DNA of 64,000 nt from Vibrionales bacterium SWAT-3 (GCA_000169995.1 AAZW01000002.1:226911-290910); one strand, 5' to 3'; shown: positions 26,081 through 34,532, numbered from the stretch's first letter. The notes: generated from the letters alone by a model not told the origin. Numbers and translations: made by a program.

Positions 26081-28191
26081 TGAACAGGGGTAATGCTGAA
26101 CTCAAAGCAACACTTGATACGCTTGGTTTGCTCGCCGACAAATTCGACTGCCGTGCAGATACCGCACAGCTTTCGCATAGGTTAGGGCGAACAGATGGTC
26201 AGATAGACGATATTGATCTGAGGCGAGCGGCGACATGGAGCGGTCTGAAAGCCCGTATCGAATCTGTGGATGCCGAGCAGCTCGAGCGGTTTCCTGCTCC
26301 TTTTATGGCGCAAACCAGTGAAGGTTGGATCATCGTCAATGAAATCACGGCCGATGCAGTGGTAACAGAAGGCGCAGCTGGCAACGTCGAAGCCGACAGG
26401 ACAATATTTGAAGACGTCTATCAGGGGCGTATCCTACTGGCAAGGTTAGGAGAGCCCGCGCCACCGGCCGTTAAATTCGGATTTAGCTGGTTTATTCCTT
26501 CAATCAAAAAACATAAGCGCCAGTTTGTGTGGGTGATTGCGGTGTCGTTGATGCTACAAATCATTGCACTTGTCTCACCCAAGTTGTTTGAAAACATCAT
26601 TGATAAAGTCTTGGTTAGCCGCAGTCTATCAAGTTTGGAAGTGTTGGGTTTTGCCATGTTGGCCTTGGCAGTAATGGAACCCATCTATGGTTTGCTAAGA
26701 AACTGGTTGTTTGCCAACCTCTCCAGCAAGGTCAATGCCGAATTGTCATCCCGGCTCTATGCGCACCTGACGGGATTGCCGTTGAGGTATTTTGGCGAGC
26801 GGCAGACAGGTCAGATCATCGCACGGGTCAGGGAAATGGATCATATCCGGCAATTCCTGACAGGATCTGCACTCACCCTGCTGCTAGACATGGCTTTTGT
26901 CGGGCTCTTCGTTGCGGCCATGTTGGCCTACTCCGTTAAATTGACCCTCGTGGTTTTGGCGAGTTTGGTGGTGTATTTTTGCTTCTGGCTCGCGGTCGGT
27001 CCCGGTTTGAGAATGCGTGTGAATACCGAATTCGAACGAGGAGCCGACAGCACCGCAATGCTAACAGAAGCGGTTACGGGTATTGAGACAATCAAAACAA
27101 GCGCCACGGAAGCGCGTTTTGATCGCCGGTGGCAGCAACAGTTGGCCAGCTTCGTCAATGCGTCATTTTCTGCCACTAAATACGGGATCTGGGCTGGACA
27201 GGGAATTGGCCTGATCCAGAAGCTGACTGCCGCCGCCTTGCTATGGTGGGGTGTGAAGCTGGTTATGGAAGGAAAGCTGACGCCGGGAGAGCTGGTGGCA
27301 TTCAATATGCTATCTGGTCACGTTACTCAGCCCATATTGCGTCTGGCGCAAATGTGGCAGGACTTTCAGCATACCCTGATTTCCCTGCGCCGGGTTGGCG
27401 ACATTCTGGATACGCCGTGCGAAGCTGGCAGTGAAGGGCTGGCGTCGGTATCAGAGCTTGAGGGGCGGGTGGATTTTGAAAATGTCCGCTTCCGCTATGC
27501 TGAAGAAGCACCTGAAGTGCTCAGGGGGCTGTCTGTTAGCATCGCGCCCGGAGAGTTTATTGGCATTACGGGTCCGTCTGGCTCTGGTAAAAGCACAGTC
27601 ACCAAACTTCTTCAGCGACTCTATGCCCCGACCAACGGACAGGTAATGGTTGATGGGCTTGACCTCGCGATTGCTGATCCGGTTCAGCTTCGTCGCCAAA
27701 TGAGTGTGGTTCTTCAAGAGAGCCACCTGTTTGCAGGTACCATCACCGAAAATATCCGGATGAACAACCCCAATGCAACCGATGAAGCGGTGGCAGAAGT
27801 GGCGAGGATTTCGGGTGTGGAGGACTTTGTGCCGGATATGGCGCAAGGGTATGACACCCAAGTCGGTGAAAAAGGCGGCATGCTATCCGGAGGTCAACGG
27901 CAAAGAATCGCGCTGGCAAGGGCGCTGCTGTCCAATCCGAAAATTTTGATTCTGGACGAAGCCACCTCGGCGCTGGATTATGAATCTGAGTCTGCCATCA
28001 TGGCGAACATGCCTGAAATATGTAAAAACCGCACAGTTATCAGTATTGCCCACCGCTTGAACACGATTCGCCACGCTGATCGTATCCTTGTCGTCGATGC
28101 TGGGACACTCTCTGAGCAAGGCTCACACGACGAGCTGCTCGAAAAACAAGGCACCTATGCCAAACTCTGGGATTTGCAAACAGCAGGATAA
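26080..28191 (+). CDS. rtxE: RTX type I secretion ABC transporter, RtxE type
   Basis: A 703-residue second ATPase of the exporter. Its N-terminal ~140 residues are a C39-like domain even more degenerate than in RtxB. Transmembrane helices follow, then Walker A GPSGSGKST at ~498, LSGGQ at ~602, and Walker B LILDEATSALD. It is homologous to but clearly different from RtxB, matching the atypical vibrio RTX secretion system with a heterodimeric ABC pair. A GGGAG ribosome site lies inside the end of rtxD; a terminator follows 30 bp downstream. Confidence 0.93.
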   Translation: MNRGNAELKATLDTLGLLADKFDCRADTAQLSHRLGRTDGQIDDIDLRRAATWSGLKARIESVDAEQLERFPAPFMAQTSEGWIIVNEITADAVVTEGAAGNVEADRTIFEDVYQGRILLARLGEPAPPAVKFGFSWFIPSIKKHKRQFVWVIAVSLMLQIIALVSPKLFENIIDKVLVSRSLSSLEVLGFAMLALAVMEPIYGLLRNWLFANLSSKVNAELSSRLYAHLTGLPLRYFGERQTGQIIARVREMDHIRQFLTGSALTLLLDMAFVGLFVAAMLAYSVKLTLVVLASLVVYFCFWLAVGPGLRMRVNTEFERGADSTAMLTEAVTGIETIKTSATEARFDRRWQQQLASFVNASFSATKYGIWAGQGIGLIQKLTAAALLWWGVKLVMEGKLTPGELVAFNMLSGHVTQPILRLAQMWQDFQHTLISLRRVGDILDTPCEAGSEGLASVSELEGRVDFENVRFRYAEEAPEVLRGLSVSIAPGEFIGITGPSGSGKSTVTKLLQRLYAPTNGQVMVDGLDLAIADPVQLRRQMSVVLQESHLFAGTITENIRMNNPNATDEAVAEVARISGVEDFVPDMAQGYDTQVGEKGGMLSGGQRQRIALARALLSNPKILILDEATSALDYESESAIMANMPEICKNRTVISIAHRLNTIRHADRILVVDAGTLSEQGSHDELLEKQGTYAKLWDLQTAG

Positions 28192-28220
28192 AGTCCTAAT
28201 GGCCATGGCTGCATGATACA

Positions 28221-28254
28221 AAAGGCTCCTTTACAATAAATTGTAGGAGCCTTT
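28221..28254 (+). terminator. Terminator after rtxE
   Basis: Inverted repeat AAAGGCTCCTTTACAA / TTGTAGGAGCCTTT with a short loop, followed by CTTAAA. The stem is strong and lies 29 bp after the rtxE stop. Confidence 0.85.
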
Positions 28255-28571
28255 CTTAAAATAATTCCTTCCATAATTTGTTCCAACCAGACCAAGTGCT
28301 GATGGCTCCGCCGCTTCTTGCCTAGATCGCCGCAATAAGCGGCATTGACTATTAGTAGAAAGGCCTAATATTTCCTCAGTTGTAGCTAGGGTGACTGCCC
28401 GAGTTGCCAAATTGTAGAATCTCTATCGGCGTTGTTGATCAAATAATCATTGGGGAAGTCCCCTACAAAGGGCCTCCCTCATTTGTTCTGATCCGCCAAA
28501 AATGGACACCTGCGTTATATTGGAATGATACCAATCGAAATAAATATCTGGTCACCCTTGCTGGTTAAAAC
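28255..28571. other. Gene-free stretch between rtxBDE and IS66 fragments
   Basis: 317 bp with many stops in all frames. A minus-strand frame of ~24 codons (DYLINNADRDSTIWQLGQSP) looks protein-like but is closed by stops on both sides; it may be a gene scar. Nothing else was recognised. Confidence 0.4.
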
Positions 28572-29045
28572 GTAAGCGTCTTTAAATCGACTCATTCAAT
28601 CCTTTCAATAAACGTCGTAACCTTTAACTTTGATCGTTAAAGGTACTCGAAAATGTCTCAGCATAGATCTCAACAGGAATGGCTACGCCTTGTGCAGAAG
28701 TATTACAATAGTGAGCAGTCTGCCGCTCAGTTTTGTTTAGAGCACAATCTTCATCCAAAAACGTTTGACAACAACCGTCGAAAACTACAGCACTTAGTCA
28801 ACCTGCCTAAAAAACGAGAAGATTCACTTTCTGAATTCGTTGTCGTTGAAAAAATAGCCAAGCCAAAGACCAAAACCGAGCAACGGCCTCCCTCTACGTT
28901 ACCTACGGAATTACGGCTTGAAGCGGGGGCGTGCTCTCTTCATGTGCCTCGTGATGTAGCACCTCAGTGGCTCGGCCTTCTATTGAAGGAGCTTGCTGTT
29001 GTATGAAAATGTTCCCTGATATCTCTGTTATCTATCTCCACAAGG
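28572..29045 (+). mobile_element. IS66 fragment D1 (left end, tnpA, start of tnpB)
   Basis: It begins with the left outer end GTAAGCGTCTTTAAATCGAC and continues for 474 bp into the first codons of tnpB (SVIYLHK), where it is replaced directly by the outer end of fragment D2. It differs from copies A and C at a few bases, so it belongs to a slightly diverged lineage. Confidence 0.9.
28653..29006 (+). CDS. tnpA: IS66 TnpA, orphan copy in D1
   Basis: 117 residues, full length, with His in place of Asn in the CLENN stretch and Val in place of Ile near VPRDIAP compared with copies A and C. tnpB is cut after about 14 codons, so this TnpA has no cis partners in D1. Confidence 0.8.
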   Translation: MSQHRSQQEWLRLVQKYYNSEQSAAQFCLEHNLHPKTFDNNRRKLQHLVNLPKKREDSLSEFVVVEKIAKPKTKTEQRPPSTLPTELRLEAGACSLHVPRDVAPQWLGLLLKELAVV

Positions 29046-29597
29046 GTAAGCGTCTGCGAACCGACTCATTGACTTTCTAATATCAACACAGATACCGCCA
29101 ACTAAGGCGGTATCTGTCATTCTGAACGCTATTCGGGGAGGGTGGACTATTCCGTTTTTGGCATGTTCCAAGGTAGAAGATGACCATGGTCATCCTCACT
29201 CTTCAGTTTCGGGATTTCTCGTAGCACGTATTCGAGGTACTCATACGGCTCACAGTCGTTAGCCTTCGCGGTTTCGATAAGACTGTACAGCACGGCACTG
29301 GCGCGGGCACCATTATGAGTCTTCGAGAACAACCAGTTGTTCCGACCCACCGTGAACGGACGCACTGAACGTTCCGCTCGGTTATTATCCATACTTAACC
29401 GGCCATCATCGATAACTCGTACTAGCTTCGACCATTGATTGAGACTGTAGCTAATCGCCTCTCCCAGTTTACTTTTAGGGGGCACCTGAGTGACCGATTT
29501 ATCTAACCACGCTTTGAACTCATTGAGCAGAGATTGAGTATTTGACTGGCGGGTAGCATATCGCTCTTCCCTCGTCTTATCTTTGAGTGCTTGTTCA
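29046..29597 (-). mobile_element. IS66 fragment D2 (right end and tnpC 3' part)
   Basis: It starts with the right outer end GTAAGCGTCTGCGAACCGAC abutting the interior of D1, and matches copy A for 552 bp before diverging at 29598. It carries the last ~150 codons of tnpC (29147-29597), including NNRAERSVRPF. The amber site would lie just beyond the break, so this copy cannot report on it. Confidence 0.9.
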
Positions 29598-29796
29598 GTC
29601 TTGTCCCTGCCTTCATAACAGACAGTCCAACCTTCGAGGCGTCAAACATCAGTTTCTTTCGTAGTCTTAGCAAGACTCTGATTAGCAGCTCTCCATTTCG
29701 TAGGGGAAATGTCAGCCACATTGTCAAAACGGCTTCACACAACAGCCAGCCTAATGGAAGTTGCATGCGTTTCTAATCATTGATTACTCCTTGAAA

Positions 29797-30183
29797 TCAA
29801 GCAATTACCTTGCGTTTTACATATGCGCTTCTTGGCGCACCACTTGGGTGGTTATGATAGAGAATAACCGCACTCGCGTTCGTAACCAGCGACGCTTTGA
29901 CCACCTCGCGCGGGTAGACCGAGGCGGCATTAACGGTGCCGTAGAACATCTCTTGGGTGCGCAACACTCGATGTTGGTTATCGAGGAAGAGAACCCCAAA
30001 CACTTCCGATTCACAGGCGGCCAAGGACGTTTGGCAGAACGACTTCACAAATTCAGGCGAGGTTAATGGCGTTTGTTCTGAGATAAACAGTTTGGATTTG
30101 AGAATGCTTGCGGCCTGGTCAAGGGTGCCCTTTTCTTCTGATGTGAATAACGAAACATTTGAGTATTGAGCATGTGCTGACAT
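29797..30183 (-). pseudogene. radC: RadC-like JAB-domain protein, C-terminally truncated
   Basis: The start is the ATG at 30183 with AAAGGA eight bases upstream. It reads 128 residues with the N-terminal RadC helices and ILYHNHPSG, the two-His part of the JAMM metal site. Normal RadC continues with S-x(7)-D and ~40 more residues; here the frame leaves the family just after HNHPSG and stops at 29797. The metal-binding Asp is therefore missing. Short RadC-like proteins are common on Vibrio plasmids and ICEs; their role is unclear. Between its end and the IS66 fragment lie 199 bp without a recognised gene. Confidence 0.75.
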
Positions 30184-30738
30184 GGTATTTCCTTTAGGTC
30201 TTGGTGAGCGTCTGACTGTCCGTACCCAGTTGCAGGTTCTGCAGCGCAAGGGCGCGCAGCGGCGAAGCTTCCCTTGTGTGAGGGTTCTCAAATGGGACGG
30301 GTTAAAGGAAGTCACGACAACAAGCCAAAAGAACAGCCTAAGCCAGTACCTCAACCCAAAGCACGTCACCCAGTTAGAAAAGTTCCTTCCCCACCAAGAG
30401 GGCGCCCAGCTGGTTACTCGGCTTGCGCCACTCGATATTAATGCCAGCTCGTGACGAGCGTTTTCCCTGGTTTACATGACTGGGTGATCACACACCGAAT
30501 GTTCGCATCCCTTTCAACCAAGGACTCCCCCTCCGACGACGCGATCATATTTGTCATAAAAGGGCCTTAAGTGACACTCGATAACCTTGGTCACTAAGGC
30601 AAGACGGAACAAGGCGTTACTCGTCGAAAAACATAACCCGTTTGAATGCCGCTAACGGCTAGAATATCGAAACAAAATCCAGACACATTAATGACCTTCT
30701 CTTATGAGTGTTTGATGACGTTACACAATAAGCAGACT
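30184..30738. other. Gene-free stretch upstream of radC
   Basis: 555 bp. It holds the radC leader with the first 30-bp CAAGGG...CCCTTG element (30247-30276). The plus-strand reading frame across 30182-30454 crosses that element and has no ribosome site or family resemblance, so I do not call it. The remainder shows nothing recognisable. Confidence 0.45.
30247..30276 (-). repeat. 30-bp leader element, copy 1
   Basis: The unit CAAGGGCGCGCAGCGGCGAA, then GCTT and CCCTTG, is bounded by 6-bp inverted arms CAAGGG/CCCTTG. It lies 64-93 bp before the radC start. Copy 2 at 31651-31680 differs by one base and sits at nearly the same distance from another minus-strand gene. A ctgtccg stretch is shared in the spacer of both. 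It may form a leader hairpin or be a regulator site. Confidence 0.7.
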
Positions 30739-31056
30739 TCAGTCGTCATACAGAGAAGAGAGTAAAGCCTTTGCCGATGCACGATGCTCGGAGGTGGTTT
30801 CTCTCGTCCTTTCCATTTTCTTCGCGTAGGCGTAGTCTTCTCGCATCTGCTTAATGGTGGTAGTGTTATCACACACACTGATACTCACCCCCTTCCCTCG
30901 GTTGCCTTCCTCTAGTATTAAAGAGTCGGTATACCCAAACTCATTCACCAAAATCTCATTAACCTTGACGGCCTTTACGGTGGAGTAAAAGTCGGTCGAA
31001 TTAACCCAAATCACGTGCATGGATATGTCAGCAGAGACTATAGAACGAACTGTCAT
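30739..31056 (-). CDS. Hypothetical protein, plasmid-type
   Basis: 105 residues from the ATG at 31056, which has AGGGGG six bases upstream; a longer start at 31104 would overlap the preceding gene. The middle is beta-rich (MHVIWVNSTDFYSTVKAVKVNEIL) and the C-terminus helical and charged (REDYAYAKKMERTRETTSEH). I do not recognise a family. It follows the 169-residue gene by 8 bp, so the two form an operon. Confidence 0.65.
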   Translation of the reverse strand: MTVRSIVSADISMHVIWVNSTDFYSTVKAVKVNEILVNEFGYTDSLILEEGNRGKGVSISVCDNTTTIKQMREDYAYAKKMERTRETTSEHRASAKALLSSLYDD

Positions 31057-31064
31057 GTGACCCC

Positions 31065-31574
31065 CTAAGCGCCAAAACGCACATCGAAACAAAATCCTGA
31101 GCACTTAAACGTTCCCTCCCCCGTTGTCACAAAGCGCAACGCTGGAAACACAGACCCGTAAGTGGTGTACATAATGATGTGCTCTACTCGCTCGTGAAGA
31201 AACCATTCACCAAAGCCAGCGCCATTTAATTCGATGAAAAAGTCACGGATTTCATGGAAAGCAAAACGACGCGACACCAATTGTGGAAACTGCTGCTTGA
31301 TTGCGTCAACGAACCCTTGGTCTTTTAACGCGGCGATATCAGCCAGTTGCTCTGGCGACTGACGACGACTGAACATTTTTAAACGCTGGATTTTGGAAAC
31401 AAAATCAGACTTTCTTTTCGCCTCATCACGACACTTTTTGACTTGAGAGCGCAACTTCAAGACCGCCAAAGGACTAGAGACATCATTTTTTGGTGAGCTT
31501 TCGTGCCCAGCGGCGAAACGCTGGTCGCTGAACTTTGAATTAGAGAGAGTTGGAGTTGAGTATCGTTGCGCCAT
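31065..31574 (-). CDS. Hypothetical protein, plasmid-type
   Basis: 169 residues with a GGAAAC ribosome site. The first ~60 residues are low-complexity and basic; residues 60-90 are helical (RLKMFSRRQSPEQLADIAAL), and the C-terminal half is mixed (FAFHEIRDFFIELNGAGFGEWFLHERVEH). No known domain was recognised. It heads a two-gene operon whose leader contains the second 30-bp element, like radC, suggesting common regulation of accessory genes. Confidence 0.65.
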   Translation of the reverse strand: MAQRYSTPTLSNSKFSDQRFAAGHESSPKNDVSSPLAVLKLRSQVKKCRDEAKRKSDFVSKIQRLKMFSRRQSPEQLADIAALKDQGFVDAIKQQFPQLVSRRFAFHEIRDFFIELNGAGFGEWFLHERVEHIIMYTTYGSVFPALRFVTTGEGTFKCSGFCFDVRFGA

Positions 31575-32056
31575 GAGAGTTTCCTTTCTGTCTGAGTATC
31601 ACTTTTCGGAGCCGCTTGGCTGTCCGAACTCTCAACATCGTTCTGCTTTTCAAGGGCGCGCAGCGGCGAAGCCTCCCTTGTAAAGCAGGTTGTGGGGAGA
31701 AACGGTTAACAGCCTGCATGCCCGTAAATGATGCGAGTGAAAGAAAATCGGCGCATAAGAAAACAAGCCTTTACTCGACCTTAATTGAAGTCAGTGAAAG
31801 GCAATATGGAGAAACGACAAGGCGCCAAGACTTGTGACAATGAAGAGGACTAGCAAAACCTAGCCCGTAAGATAAAACCGAACATAGCGGTAAGAGTCAT
31901 GATTAATGACACGTTTAAAGTGTTTTTCTTTACAATAATGTGCGGCTCAGAACAGTAATTCGACGCTTCAAGTGTCGTGTTTAGCAGTGTTAGAAGTTAA
32001 GTCCGAGGTCGGCTCTCTGGCATCTCCTAGAATACACAGAGCCTTTAAAATAAACA
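31575..32056. other. Gene-free stretch with second leader element
   Basis: 482 bp. It holds the leader of the 169-residue gene, including the element at 31651-31680. Short frames only; nothing else recognised. The far right end adjoins the first partition palindrome. Confidence 0.45.
31651..31680 (-). repeat. 30-bp leader element, copy 2
   Basis: Same as the unit at 30247-30276 except for one C/T difference, with the CAAGGG and CCCTTG arms kept. It lies 77-106 bp before the start of the 169-residue gene. Confidence 0.7.
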
Positions 32057-32076
32057 TGTATTACATAGGTAACACA
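32057..32076. repeat. Partition palindrome, site 1
   Basis: TGTATTACATAGGTAACACA, a near-palindrome 3 bp beyond the stop of the small partition protein gene. Three relatives lie at 32381, 33183 and 33231. Likely a binding site for the small DNA-binding partition protein. Confidence 0.65.
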
Positions 32077-32079
32077 TAT

Positions 32080-32379
32080 TTAATTCATTTTATTGATCAA
32101 CTCAATGAGATCTCCATCATCGATCTTGTCTCGGTATAAAGCCAAGGCTCGGTACAGTTTCGCTGCAGATACATTTCTCTCTGTCTGCTCTTGCAGACTT
32201 GCTACCCAATCAGTGATCCGTTCTTTATCCGTCAATGACATTCTAAGAGTCAGAGGAGGCACTTTATAAGATGTCGTTACTTTCTTTTTAACAGTCGTTA
32301 TTCCAGTTGACTTACTTGAACCTTCGTTCTTGTCATTAGAGAGAGCTGTTATCGCTCCTCGTTTCTTTAACTTGCTCAT
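32080..32379 (-). CDS. Small partition/DNA-binding protein, partner of ParA
   Basis: 99 residues. The first ~40 are basic and disordered (Lys/Ser/Thr rich), followed by YKVPPLTLRMSLTDKERITDWVASL and a helical end. This layout, a flexible basic tail and a short strand before two helices, fits ribbon-helix-helix centromere-binding proteins of type Ib partition systems. It starts 17 bp after parA, and one palindrome lies exactly in that gap. Its sequence family was not recognised beyond this; the role rests on context. Confidence 0.65.
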   Translation of the reverse strand: MSKLKKRGAITALSNDKNEGSSKSTGITTVKKKVTTSYKVPPLTLRMSLTDKERITDWVASLQEQTERNVSAAKLYRALALYRDKIDDGDLIELINKMN

Positions 32380-32380
32380 G

Positions 32381-32400
32381 TGTATTGCCTATGTATTACA
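32381..32400. repeat. Partition palindrome, site 2
   Basis: On the minus strand TGTAATACATAGGCAATACA, in the gap between parA and the small partner gene and overlapping the parA stop region. Confidence 0.6.
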
Positions 32401-33169
32401 TTAAATTCAAAAGAAACACAGCGAGTTTACGGTAATCGTTATTCACAAGAGAACCCGATTTATAAAAGCGCACCGGAGAAGAAACGGTATTTGCTTGTCC
32501 GACATGCTCAGAGCGGCGGATAGATATGGGTAGCAATTTATCTTGTACTACCTCCAATTCCTCATCAATGAACTCATTAATGATAGTGTTTCTTGAGTCG
32601 ACCTCATTCCTCAGTATCAGATAATTACCTTCGTCTTCTTTAATTTCAGATACAGCTTCGAGTAAAGAACTAATGCCGTCTAATGAGAAGGCACCAGAAT
32701 CAACAGGGATCAAGATGAGGTCTGAAGCCTGGATTGCGTTAAGGGTCGTTAAGGATAAGTTTGGTGGCGTATCAAGAAGAATGAAATCGTAAGTATCACC
32801 TAACCTCACCAATTGCTTCTCTAAAATTCGTTCACGATTAATCTTTGTCAGTGATGTTTCGATGACACGTGACAGCTGAACATCAGCGGGAACAACATAG
32901 AGATTTTCAATAGAGTTTCCATTAAGTTGTGCTGGTTGAATTAAATCGACAATGGACACAACTTTAGGTTTATCAAATAAAGCAGCAACTGTCTCTTCAA
33001 ACTTAAAATCCCGTTGCCCAGTCAACGTTTTAGAGCAGTTACCTTGAGGATCGAGGTCAATCACTAACACTTTTCGTTTTCGCGCAAGCTCAGCCCCTAA
33101 ATTAACAAGAGTCGTGGTTTTTCCAACACCACCTTTTTGGTTCGCAGCGCTGATGATCTTAGTTTTCAT
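32396..33169 (-). CDS. parA: ParA-family partition ATPase
   Basis: 257 residues from the ATG at 33169 with GAGGTG upstream; the longer frame to 33205 would run over the operator. The deviant Walker A KGGVGKTT lies at residues ~12-19, Walker A' VIDLDPQGN at ~40, and the Walker B-like FILLDTPPN follows mid-protein. It lacks the N-terminal helix-turn-helix of type Ia ParA, so it is a short type Ib form usually regulated by its partner protein. It would move replicon copies on the nucleoid. Two palindromes sit just upstream. Confidence 0.9.
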   Translation of the reverse strand: MKTKIISAANQKGGVGKTTTLVNLGAELARKRKVLVIDLDPQGNCSKTLTGQRDFKFEETVAALFDKPKVVSIVDLIQPAQLNGNSIENLYVVPADVQLSRVIETSLTKINRERILEKQLVRLGDTYDFILLDTPPNLSLTTLNAIQASDLILIPVDSGAFSLDGISSLLEAVSEIKEDEGNYLILRNEVDSRNTIINEFIDEELEVVQDKLLPISIRRSEHVGQANTVSSPVRFYKSGSLVNNDYRKLAVFLLNLM

Positions 33170-33182
33170 AATAAACACCTCA

Positions 33183-33202
33183 TGTATTACATATGTAGTA
33201 CA
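33183..33202. repeat. Partition palindrome, site 3
   Basis: TGTATTACATATGTAGTACA, 14 bp upstream of the parA ATG; position suits an operator for autoregulation. Confidence 0.7.
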
Positions 33203-33230
33203 CAATAAAAAACAAAAAGCGCATCGTCAA

Positions 33231-33250
33231 TATATTACATATGTAATACA
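33231..33250. repeat. Partition palindrome, site 4
   Basis: TATATTACATATGTAATACA, a nearly perfect 20-bp palindrome 48 bp upstream of site 3 (start to start). The pair may serve as centromere, operator or both. Confidence 0.7.
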
Positions 33251-33664
33251 CATATTCTATAAAGTTCTAAAATTTTCTCTCTAGGTATACAAGTCGCTCG
33301 TATCGAGACAGAAAAAATCCTAATGGAAGTAACACCAACCAAGACCTATCGGTTAAAATAATCTCAATACTAGAATCAAAGTCGAGTGCTTAAGTTGAAA
33401 ATATTTTGACTACGACAGGTACACGGTTTTAGCATGAATCTGATTCATCAAGTGCTGACGTGCCATCGATTGATCATTTTGTTTATAGATAAGACGGTAT
33501 TGCAAGGAATGGGAAACGAGGGTTCTAGTAAATATACGCGTTGAATATTTAGATAACTAACGTCCGCTCTCTGGTACTGAGATCGCCTGCGAGTGATCTA
33601 CAAGTGACGTAGAACATTTTTGATAGACACTCCTCAAAAGAAAACAACCCAATGAGAAGCCAAT
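33251..33664. other. Gene-free stretch upstream of parA
   Basis: 414 bp without a supported gene. It presumably includes the parA promoter. Nothing else recognised. Confidence 0.4.
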
Positions 33665-33802
33665 TTAGTCTTCTACTCTTAACATGACGTGGCCCTGCTC
33701 TAACAACTCGACAATCGCTTGTTGGTAAGCTTCTTCGACAATGGTTTGTTCCCAAACACGCTCGTAATCAGATAAAATTTGCTGTCTAGAAATGGTTGAC
33801 AC
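33665..33802 (-). CDS. Small hypothetical protein, 45 residues
   Basis: A GTG start at 33802 gives 45 residues: an acidic, largely helical peptide (ILSDYERVWEQTIVEEAYQQ, then AIVELLEQGHVMLRVED). Composition and amphipathic spacing look like a real small protein, but the ribosome site is poor (CGGA close to GTG). No family recognised. Confidence 0.4.
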   Translation of the reverse strand: MSTISRQQILSDYERVWEQTIVEEAYQQAIVELLEQGHVMLRVED

Positions 33803-33948
33803 TCCGAAACTTAGTATACCCTCGATACGATGTCGTCGAATGCAGCAGGTTTAACACAAACAGCAAATTGCATCACTTTGATTTCGACTATCAAGCCTTA
33901 CTATTCTTATGATAAAATACCCTCACCAATGAAGAATCAATGTGAAAA

Positions 33949-34521
33949 ATGTCAGAACATTCATACCATCAACTTATTAAGTCGACTTTCGAAAACACCC
34001 TTCTTCACCTTCACTTCCAAGTAAAATTTTCCAATCACTTTGTTAAAGAAGAGCAACGAAACAAGATCATCATTGACTTCTTGAAGCCAAAAATCAAACA
34101 AGCTCGATATGGCATGATCAAGAAAAAGCTCAAAACTGTTTGTTTGATGAAAAATAAGTTTGGCTCAATCGAAAAACATTTAGAAACCATTTTATCTCAA
34201 TATTTAGCGGTAGAGAGCCAAAGCGACGTTGATAAGCTTTATGCATTATTAGAACGCTTTGAGAAAAGCGGATTAGAAACAAAACTTATTGAAGAGACCC
34301 CCAAGCAGGAAATGGACGTTGTTTATATCGACAGGGCACATATTGATAATTGCTTCGACAATGAAAACCGTCAGATTGCACCCATTTCACTGTTCATACA
34401 TACGAATGAATTAGATAAGTTCACTAAGTGCTTAGCAACACAACCTTATTTCACATTTGAATTATGCCAAGCAAGTGAAGAGTTGAACAACTATCACTAT
34501 CAAGTTCACCCAATTCGCTAA
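33949..34521 (+). CDS. DUF2913 family protein
   Basis: 190 residues. Patterns resemble the DUF2913 family common in Vibrionales chromosomes and plasmids: N-terminal helices (SYHQLIKSTFENTLLHLHFQ), FLKPKIKQARYGMIKKKLK, DKLYALLERF, and CFDNENRQIAPISLFI before a VHPI ending. Function of the family is unknown. It is transcribed opposite to the partition and replication genes. The ATG has only a weak ribosome site. Confidence 0.7.
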   Translation: MSEHSYHQLIKSTFENTLLHLHFQVKFSNHFVKEEQRNKIIIDFLKPKIKQARYGMIKKKLKTVCLMKNKFGSIEKHLETILSQYLAVESQSDVDKLYALLERFEKSGLETKLIEETPKQEMDVVYIDRAHIDNCFDNENRQIAPISLFIHTNELDKFTKCLATQPYFTFELCQASEELNNYHYQVHPIR

Positions 34522-34532
34522 CGCAACCAGAT

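Noticed and set aside
29503..29766. 87-codon minus-strand frame reading from unknown sequence into tnpC
   Set aside because: It is a chance fusion across the IS66 D2 break in the wrong tnpC frame; the upstream part (QLPLGWLLCEAVLTMW) was not recognised.
30182..30454. 90-codon plus-strand frame in the radC leader
   Set aside because: It runs antisense through the duplicated leader element and starts inside the radC start region without a ribosome site.
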